Of a stretch of DNA of 7,265 nt, positions 1 through 5,477 are shown in pieces. Source of the stretch: Kiritimatiellia bacterium (GTDB taxonomy: Bacteria > Verrucomicrobiota > Kiritimatiellia > RFP12 > UBA1067). Made by a program: the position numbers and the translations under genes. The stretch is from NCBI GenBank assembly GCA_017479035.1, contig JAFVCR010000116.1, positions 1 to 7,265 on the forward strand, given 5' to 3'. The first letter of the stretch is position 1; each line of letters starts with the position of its first letter. Below the pieces are notes generated by a model that was not told the origin of the DNA, made no database searches, and saw nothing but the letters and a program-made list of their open reading frames with translations.

Positions 1-1730
1 CCGATCGACCAGAAGCGCCCCATGTTGTGGCCGTTTATCCACACGATCCCCTTCGTCCAGCCGGTCATGTCGATCCACGTGTCGGCAGGATTTTCATCCG
101 CCGTATTGAGAGTGCCGAAATAAAAGAACGGCGTATCGTCCGCATATACGGTTGCCGCGCGGGCGTCTTCTATTTTCATCCAGTCTCCGAGATCGAACCG
201 CTCGAAGGAAGGATCGATGGGCATCATTTTCGCCGTCCAGTTTTTGAGTTCTTTGCGATCCAGACGGACTCGTCCGTTCAAGCCTTTGCGGTCTTCCATG
301 CCGGACGAAGAATTTATGCGCCCCATCGCCTCCACTAGAATCTGCAGCTTGCGCGGCTTGTTCTCCTTCGAGCGGTATATGCGCAGTTTCAAACCGCGAT
401 GGCGGCGGTCAAGCGTGCCTACTCTCTGGCCATCCAGGAAGACATATCCGAAATCGTGCAAATCCTCCACGCGCAGTATGCCGCCGTCTCCAGGTGCTAT
501 CTCCGTCTCGTAACTGACAAGGCCGAAGCCCTGGTCGAGTTTCTCCATGAAGACTGGACGATCCAGTTTCACCTCGCGCCGCACAAGCGCATCCACTGGT
601 GCCAAAGGTGAAAGGCTTGCCGTACCGTAATCCTTCACGGGGATCGGCGATGGCATGGCAGGTATTGCCTCGCCCTTGTTGAGGTGCTTCGCGGCGCGAT
701 TGCGAAACTTTGCAAAAGACGGATTGGCCGCGCCTTGCTCGGATATTGGTGCCTCGAAATCGTAGCTCGTTACGTTCGGTACAAACGGATTGCGGCACCC
801 CGTCCATCCCCCGAACGACGTCCCGCCGTGCGCCATGTACAGCGAAAAGGAAACATTGTGCTCGAACATCCAGTCTATCGGGTCGAAAAATTCGCGGTCG
901 CTCTTTGCGTAGTGGTGCGCCTGCCCCCATGTGTCAAACCAAGCCGGATAGTATTCGGCGCACATCAACGGCCCGTGCGGCTGGTACTGGCGTATTATCT
1001 GGAACCGCTGCTCCGGCTCCGCGCCGAAATTCGCCGCCTGGAAAAGTTCCGGCACAAATCCATTCTGGATCACACGCGGCGGGTTGCACGCATACAGCGG
1101 CACCTCGAACCCCGCATCCAGCAATGTCTGGCGCAACGCCTTGATGTATTCCACATCGTTGCCGTGCAGCCCGTATTCGTTTTCCACCTGCACCATGAGT
1201 ATCGGGCCGCCTTTCGTCACTTGCAGCGGCGCGAGCACGCGCCCTACTTCCGCCAGCCATTTCTTTGCGGGCTCCAGCCATTTGGGATCGCTCGAACGCA
1301 TTGAGATTTTATCGTCCTTCAACAAGAACCACGGTGCGCCGCCGCCTTCCCATTCCGCGCAGGCATATGGCCCCGGTCGCAGTATCACCCACAGCCCCTC
1401 CTCCTGCGCCATCTTGCAGAACGCCGCCGCATCTGCATTGTCTTGCCAGTAGTAAAGCCCCTCGTGGCGTTCGTGATAGTTCCAGAACATGTAGCACCCC
1501 ACGGCATTGCACCCCATAGCCCGGAGCATCTGCAGACGATGCCGCCAGTATTCGCGCGGAATGCGTGCATAATGTATCTCGCCGCAACGTATAAGGAACT
1601 CTTCGCCGTCCAGCAGGAATGCGTCTTTCTCCATTGAAATCTCAAACGTGGCCGCATGCGCCTGTAACGCGAGCATACCGGCCAACGCCACTGCAAACCT
1701 CGAACAGCAGACTGCAAAATTGTTTTTCAT
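1..1730 (-). CDS. Secreted GH35 beta-galactosidase, 3' end cut off by the window edge
   Basis: Glycoside hydrolase family 35 enzyme, expected to release terminal beta-galactose from glycans by a retaining mechanism. I translated 576 stop-free codons from ATG 1728-1730 to the left edge. Residues 1-26 form a signal peptide (KNN, hydrophobic core, AHA cleavage site), so it is exported. The TIM barrel spans about 35-345. VQVENEYG (181-187) carries the acid/base E185 after N184, as in clan GH-A. MCAEYYPAWFDTWG carries the nucleophile E259. GGTSFGG (302-308) and YDFEAPISEQG are further family motifs. Beta-sandwich domains follow from about 380, with GYVFLDGQRVGTLDR and, at the edge, GIVWINGHNMGRFW, which normally lies close to the C terminus. 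Some tens of residues are probably missing, unless an extra domain follows. The gene has its own promoter and no Shine-Dalgarno site. Family is certain from the motifs; galactoside specificity is inferred, and the natural glycan is unknown. Confidence 0.95.
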   Translation of the reverse strand, partial: MKNNFAVCCSRFAVALAGMLALQAHAATFEISMEKDAFLLDGEEFLIRCGEIHYARIPREYWRHRLQMLRAMGCNAVGCYMFWNYHERHEGLYYWQDNADAAAFCKMAQEEGLWVILRPGPYACAEWEGGGAPWFLLKDDKISMRSSDPKWLEPAKKWLAEVGRVLAPLQVTKGGPILMVQVENEYGLHGNDVEYIKALRQTLLDAGFEVPLYACNPPRVIQNGFVPELFQAANFGAEPEQRFQIIRQYQPHGPLMCAEYYPAWFDTWGQAHHYAKSDREFFDPIDWMFEHNVSFSLYMAHGGTSFGGWTGCRNPFVPNVTSYDFEAPISEQGAANPSFAKFRNRAAKHLNKGEAIPAMPSPIPVKDYGTASLSPLAPVDALVRREVKLDRPVFMEKLDQGFGLVSYETEIAPGDGGILRVEDLHDFGYVFLDGQRVGTLDRRHRGLKLRIYRSKENKPRKLQILVEAMGRINSSSGMEDRKGLNGRVRLDRKELKNWTAKMMPIDPSFERFDLGDWMKIEDARAATVYADDTPFFYFGTLNTADENPADTWIDMTGWTKGIVWINGHNMGRFWSI

Positions 1731-1736
1731 GCCCCC

Positions 1737-1765
1737 ATTCTAGCAGTTCCGCCGCCTACAGGCAA
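1737..1765 (-). promoter_or_regulatory. Sigma-70-like promoter of the GH35 gene, predicted leaderless
   Basis: Read on the minus strand, TTGCCT (1760-1765) is followed by a 17-bp spacer and TAGAAT (1737-1742). These match the -35 and -10 consensus at 4/6 and 5/6. The six bases GGGGGC then lead straight to the ATG at 1730. A normal discriminator length puts +1 on the A of that ATG, so the mRNA would have no 5' leader. This fits the lack of a convincing Shine-Dalgarno site. The start site is predicted, not measured. Confidence 0.6.
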
Positions 1766-1789
1766 CAGGATTATTTGCAACTAATCCTG
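1766..1789. promoter_or_regulatory. 24-bp near-palindrome abutting the GH35 -35 box, candidate operator
   Basis: The arms CAGGATTA and TAATCCTG are exact 8-bp inverted repeats. They flank an 8-base centre that contains the self-complementary TTGCAA, so 11 of 12 base pairs of the dyad match. The site ends exactly where the -35 hexamer begins (1765/1766) and lies 29 bp after the lipoprotein stop. As RNA it could also fold into an 8-bp hairpin, but no T-run follows, so a classical intrinsic terminator is less likely than a protein-binding site. The regulator is unknown and none is encoded in the window. Confidence 0.5.
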
Positions 1790-1818
1790 CACAATCGCAA
1801 GCCTCGCAGATCGATCCG

Positions 1819-2511
1819 TCAGCGCCGGAAAAACGCCGCAGCGGCCTCTACGGCTTTGTCCGCAAGCGCACTGCGGCAGAAGTGGCGTATGAACACCCCT
1901 TGCGTCGGCTCGTGATCTTGCATTCCAAAAAACGGTATTAGGCTCCATCCGGAGGCGGCGTATTCCTGTACAAGCGTTTCGGAATGCACCAGCCTACCCG
2001 TTGCATTTTCGTATATGCGCAATTCGGCACTCATCGCCCGCGCCTCGCAATCCGCCATGAACAGAGTGCCGCAATACAGCAACCTGCGCTTCCACAATCC
2101 TTGCGTCTGCTCGAGTTCACCGAAATCGCAACGGAGCGTGTATTGCGCGGCAGGCGCGCGCGTCACGAATCCGCATTGCTCCAGCAGTGCCACTGCGCGG
2201 TCGCGATACGCATCGGTGGAATGGATGTCTGGCACATATGTAACGGAATTGTAAGTGCGTATATCGCTGCCGTATCCGTGGCGATGGCGATGGCGGCGGC
2301 CGCCGCCCCATGCGTCTCCGCCGAAAGCCGTTGTCGTAGTAGTCACGGGAATATAATCCGTAAGCGTGGCGGCAAATCCCTCCACTTTCACGGACGGCGC
2401 ATTTGCCACATTGGCGATCGTTGCAAACGGAAATTCCGTCTTGCCCGTGGTGAAACATCCTGCCGCCAGGCACGCCGCAGCAAGCGCAAAAGCCGGTATA
2501 GTGCATTTCAT
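1819..2511 (-). CDS. Outer-membrane-type lipoprotein of unknown function, His/Arg-rich segment
   Basis: I do not recognise the family. The 230-residue protein starts with a lipoprotein signal peptide: MKC, a hydrophobic stretch and lipobox LAAGC with lipidated C19. The +2 residue is Phe rather than Asp, so by the E. coli rule it would go to the outer membrane. The mature part has five Cys (113, 128, 147, 155, 212), a Thr run (57-61), and a low-complexity segment at 64-81 with WGGGRRHRHRHGYG that could bind metal or polyanions. The rest looks like a mixed alpha/beta domain. Its ATG overlaps the stop of the upstream Kdo-transferase fusion (ATGA, 2508-2511), and a strong AAGGAG lies 9 bases upstream inside that gene. 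The two are therefore probably co-transcribed and translationally coupled, which suggests an envelope role linked to the TPR protein. That role is inference. Confidence 0.85.
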   Translation of the reverse strand: MKCTIPAFALAAACLAAGCFTTGKTEFPFATIANVANAPSVKVEGFAATLTDYIPVTTTTTAFGGDAWGGGRRHRHRHGYGSDIRTYNSVTYVPDIHSTDAYRDRAVALLEQCGFVTRAPAAQYTLRCDFGELEQTQGLWKRRLLYCGTLFMADCEARAMSAELRIYENATGRLVHSETLVQEYAASGWSLIPFFGMQDHEPTQGVFIRHFCRSALADKAVEAAAAFFRR

Positions 2512-5369
2512 TTTCGCAAACTCCTTTTGATTTTCATACCTTCCACAACGCTTCCCGTTTCAATGAGAACGTCCGCAAGACCTGTTTTGTAAAGTTCGTT
2601 CGTCTCTCCTGCAAGCCGCAACGCCTCCTTCGCCAGCAGAACCGCCTTGGAATCGTTGCGTGCCGTGTTGGACTTGCTGCACCAGAGTTTGGCCGCGCGC
2701 AGATACGCTGCGGGATTGCCCCAGTCGTGCGCAACGAGCACATCCGCCTGCCGCGCCGCAAGATCGGTCTTGCCTGCCGCCTCCGCCGCTTCTACAAGTT
2801 CGCTGCGGTGCGCATCGTTTTCCGGATCCAGCGCAAGCGCCCGCATGAACACCTTTACCGCATCATCCGCATTGCCGGACTTTTTGAGGCATACGCCGAA
2901 ATTGTGCACCGTTGCCGCATCGTCCGGGAAAATCTCGCTTGCGTTCTCGTAGCATTTAAGCGCGCCGTTCACATTGCCGATTGCTATGAACCGCCGTGCG
3001 TTCATGTCCAGCGTGTCCGCTAGGTTACGTAGCAAGACATCCCTCTCGTCCACCTTCGCGGCAGCCGCCCAATGTCCTAGCGCGGCAGCCTCGTCACCTG
3101 CGTCTGCTGCGAGAAATCCCCGCAGAGCCTCCACTCGTGCCGCGCGGTAGCGTGCAATGTCCTCCAACAGCGCGTCGAAATCCTCGCTTTCCATCGTTCC
3201 GGCCACGAGCCATTCTGGAGGCACGGGTTCTTCCGGCGCGAGATCGGTTGCCCGCAGACGCAACGCCGCACCTTCCGCAAATGGCAGTTTGTATTTGCCG
3301 AACCAGCCATCGTCATCCTCTATCGCGTCCAGTGCCTCGCCGAGGTCGCGATCCGTGCCGAGATATGATGCAAAAAGCTCTGCGGGCGAAAAGACATCCG
3401 CATCGGCGAGTTTCTCGAACAATGCCTCGTCCATGAACGCATCAAGATAGAAATCCGCGCTGCGCGTCACACCCGGCGTAACGATGTAATCGTTCAACCC
3501 CACGCACCACAGCCGCCACGCGCCGTGGCGGTTCTTGTAGTCGGCGAGCCGCTTCTTTATTTCGCAAGCACTCTCCGTGCGTGCATCGATGGTTTCGCAG
3601 AACGCCTCGCCTTCTATCAGCGGTATTGTTTCTTTGAGTGCCCTAGTCCCCGCAAAACGTTTTCCCGTAACGATCGGCCAGTCGTTACTGGTGACCACCT
3701 CTCCGAGGAAATCGTCGTCCCGGTAGAATTTCAAATCTCCCTCCACGCGTTGCGGTGCGTTTTTCGGCGAGAATGCCAAATCGCGCGTCGCCAAGCGGAT
3801 GTATGTCTCCCGCGCACGCGGCAACTCCCACGGATACAGGCAGCTCCATGCAAACAGCGTCTTGTATTCCGCAAACGTGCGCTTCACATTCTCCTGCAGA
3901 TACACCCAATCGTGTTCTAGGCGCGGAGTCATCTCCATTGCGGAGAACGCATAAGCCGCCGCCAGCACCGCCACCGCCACCCATGCAAGAAATTTCTTCC
4001 ACCATGCCTTGCGCGGTGGTGGCGTTTCCGCGCCGCCGTGCGCCGCCGCACATCCCGCCAGGAAGTCCCGCGCCACTTTATCCGTTGCGCCGCAACGTTT
4101 GCGCACTGCAGCCTCTGCACGTGCGCCCAATTCCTTGCGTGCTGTGGAGTCCTCGCAAAAACGTATTATCGCTTCTGCAATTTCCGCTTCGTTCCTTCCC
4201 TGCACTATCGCATCGTTTGCGAGAAGATCGCTCATTACCGGACGGAAATTCTCGGTGTGCGGCCCCACCACCGTGGCGGCACCGCAAAGGCACGGCTCTA
4301 TCATGTTCTGCGCACCGTGCGCACACAGGCTTTTGCCCACGAACACCACATCGCTTATGCCGTACAGCCCCATCAATTCCCCGGTGGTGTCGCAGAGATA
4401 TACGCACGGTTTCTCCGCCGCATCCACGGCGGATTCTGGTTCTCGGCTCCTTCTCTTGCACGCAAATCCTGCCGCGCGAATGTTCTCTTCTATTGCATCA
4501 GCCTTCTCGAAATGCCTCGGCGCAATGCACAAGCGCACATCCGTCCCCTTCTCCGTCAACTGCCTGTATACGCCGAGCAGGAAGACATCCTCCCCCGGCC
4601 ATGTCGAGCCGCCCGTCAAAAGAACCGGCCGCCGCTCGCCGGTATCCATCTCCAGCCACTTGCGCAATTCCTCTTCCTTGGCGGGGTTGCGCCGCGCAAC
4701 GTCGAACTTGAACGAACCCGTCACCTCTATCGCCTCGTCCCGCGCTCCGGCAGCGAGCAGCCGTAGCCTGTCCTCCTCCGATTGCGCCCAAATGCGGTCG
4801 AACGCGGCGAAGATCTCTCCAAGGAACCACTTTGCCTTGGGATAACGCTTTGCGCTGCGGTCGGATATTCTCGCGTTCACCAGATACAGGGGAATGCCGC
4901 GCCGCTTGATTTCGCGGATGAAGTTCGGCCATATTTCCGTCTCCGTCAAAACCACCGCTCGCGGCTTGAACGTATCAAGCGCGCGGCGCGTGAAACGCGG
5001 GAAATCAAGCGGATTATATATCAACACCACGCCGTTGTTTCCATCTCCGCCGCCGCCCAGCGCGGCAAGTTCCTTCTCCGCTATCTTCCAGCCTGTGGAC
5101 GATGTAGTGGAAAAAACGAAGCGCGTTGCAGGCTCTATCTTGCGCAGCGAACGCATGAACTGCACCGCCACCTGCACCTCCCCCACGCTGACCGCATGCA
5201 CCCATATCGCGCCGCCTGTTCCATCGCCGCCTATGCCGGCGGGATATTTTGCGAATCGATCCCCCATGCGTGCGCGATACCCTCCGCGCCGCTTCATCCG
5301 CAACAGAAAATACGGCATCATCGCCGCATAAACGGTTGCAAAGAGAATATTGTATAAAATCCACTTCAT
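2508..5369 (-). CDS. waaA: Kdo transferase (WaaA/KdtA) fused to a membrane segment and periplasmic TPR module
   Basis: The N-terminal half (about 1-445) is 3-deoxy-D-manno-octulosonic acid transferase, which adds Kdo from CMP-Kdo to lipid IVA on the cytoplasmic side of the inner membrane. Visible GT30 features: N-terminal anchor at 4-23 followed by MKRR; HAVSVGEV with general base E64; TETEIWPN (142-149); NARISDRS (165-172); GSFKFD (218-223); GGSTWPGED; PRH (284-286); and GAQNMIEP with VGPHTENF (352-375). WaaA proteins usually end near 420-430 residues; this one has 953. KAWWKK precedes a second hydrophobic helix (456-475), which should place 476-953 in the periplasm. Residues 480-780 match nothing I know; 785-935 are TPR-like (NFGVCLKKSGNADDAVKVFM and similar). 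I chose ATG 5367-5369 because MKWILYN fits the family start and the upstream ATGs (to 5423) lie at or before the -10 box. Kdo-transfer function is confident; number of Kdo added and role of the tail are unknown. Confidence 0.92.
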   Translation of the reverse strand: MKWILYNILFATVYAAMMPYFLLRMKRRGGYRARMGDRFAKYPAGIGGDGTGGAIWVHAVSVGEVQVAVQFMRSLRKIEPATRFVFSTTSSTGWKIAEKELAALGGGGDGNNGVVLIYNPLDFPRFTRRALDTFKPRAVVLTETEIWPNFIREIKRRGIPLYLVNARISDRSAKRYPKAKWFLGEIFAAFDRIWAQSEEDRLRLLAAGARDEAIEVTGSFKFDVARRNPAKEEELRKWLEMDTGERRPVLLTGGSTWPGEDVFLLGVYRQLTEKGTDVRLCIAPRHFEKADAIEENIRAAGFACKRRSREPESAVDAAEKPCVYLCDTTGELMGLYGISDVVFVGKSLCAHGAQNMIEPCLCGAATVVGPHTENFRPVMSDLLANDAIVQGRNEAEIAEAIIRFCEDSTARKELGARAEAAVRKRCGATDKVARDFLAGCAAAHGGAETPPPRKAWWKKFLAWVAVAVLAAAYAFSAMEMTPRLEHDWVYLQENVKRTFAEYKTLFAWSCLYPWELPRARETYIRLATRDLAFSPKNAPQRVEGDLKFYRDDDFLGEVVTSNDWPIVTGKRFAGTRALKETIPLIEGEAFCETIDARTESACEIKKRLADYKNRHGAWRLWCVGLNDYIVTPGVTRSADFYLDAFMDEALFEKLADADVFSPAELFASYLGTDRDLGEALDAIEDDDGWFGKYKLPFAEGAALRLRATDLAPEEPVPPEWLVAGTMESEDFDALLEDIARYRAARVEALRGFLAADAGDEAAALGHWAAAAKVDERDVLLRNLADTLDMNARRFIAIGNVNGALKCYENASEIFPDDAATVHNFGVCLKKSGNADDAVKVFMRALALDPENDAHRSELVEAAEAAGKTDLAARQADVLVAHDWGNPAAYLRAAKLWCSKSNTARNDSKAVLLAKEALRLAGETNELYKTGLADVLIETGSVVEGMKIKRSLRK
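2521..2528 (-). promoter_or_regulatory. Ribosome binding site of the lipoprotein gene
   Basis: AAAAGGAG sits 9 bases before the lipoprotein ATG, within the last codons of the preceding gene. It supports the choice of start at 2511 and the translational coupling of the two genes. Confidence 0.8.
2565..3017 (-). other. TPR-like repeats at the C terminus of the WaaA fusion
   Basis: Residues about 785-935 contain helical pairs of about 34 residues with the TPR pattern of small and large hydrophobic positions. The clearest is at 819-852 (NFGVCLKKSGNADDAVKVF, then RALALDPEND). One before it (GNVNGALKCYENASEIFPDD) and two or three weaker ones after it complete the array. TPRs usually bind proteins, so the downstream lipoprotein is one possible partner. 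Confidence 0.75.
3945..4004 (-). other. Second transmembrane helix joining the WaaA domain to its C-terminal module
   Basis: Residues 456-475 of the fusion form an uninterrupted hydrophobic stretch (FLAWVAVAVLAAAYAF). Basic residues precede it (PPPRKAWWKK) and acidic ones follow (MEMTPRLEHD). By the positive-inside rule the C-terminal half is periplasmic. This is a prediction from composition only. Confidence 0.7.
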
Positions 5370-5379
5370 GGCACTCACC

Positions 5380-5409
5380 ATTATACCACAATCCCCCCTC
5401 CCTTTGCAA
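5380..5409 (-). promoter_or_regulatory. Promoter of the waaA-TPR/lipoprotein operon, very short leader
   Basis: Minus-strand TTGCAA (5404-5409), an 18-bp spacer and a perfect TATAAT (5380-5385). With a six-base discriminator, +1 falls near 5373, only about 4 bases before the ATG at 5369. Any upstream in-frame ATG would lie at or before the -10 box, so this promoter decides the start. A GGTGA sits between the -10 and the ATG but would largely precede +1, so it is probably not a working Shine-Dalgarno site. Confidence 0.65.
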
Positions 5410-5432
5410 TGCTGCGGATTCAAACATTCATC

Positions 5433-5460
5433 CCTCGGTGCCTCCCCTCCGGCACCGAAG
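5433..5460 (-). terminator. GC-rich hairpin after rpiB-glyA, probable terminator
   Basis: The arms CTTCGGTGCC and GGCACCGAGG form a 10-bp stem (one G-T pair) around an 8-base loop, 17 bases after the rpiB-glyA stop. The following bases (GATGAATGTTTG) hold only a weak T-run, so termination may be partial or factor-assisted. It separates rpiB-glyA from the waaA promoter. Confidence 0.6.
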
Positions 5461-5477
5461 CCTCTCCGCCCTGCGCC

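Noticed and set aside
409..1717. Four minus-strand frames of 92-173 residues inside the GH35 region
   Set aside because: They are in other frames than the continuous GH35 reading frame, which runs stop-free from 1730 to the left edge. They do not indicate that the GH35 gene is broken.
1766..1789. Palindrome as an intrinsic terminator of the lipoprotein gene
   Set aside because: No T-run follows the stem, it is AT-rich for this genome, and its exact abutment to the -35 box fits an operator better. A termination role is not excluded.
3755..4845. Long overlapping plus-strand open frames (318, 278 and 242 residues) opposite the WaaA region
   Set aside because: Low-complexity Pro/Ser/Arg-rich translations antisense to the WaaA fusion, mutually overlapping, and without a promoter or ribosome site.
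5370..5423. 18-residue N-terminal extension of WaaA from an ATG at 5421-5423
   Set aside because: The extension overlaps the promoter, does not resemble WaaA N termini, and would require a transcript starting upstream of the good TATAAT.
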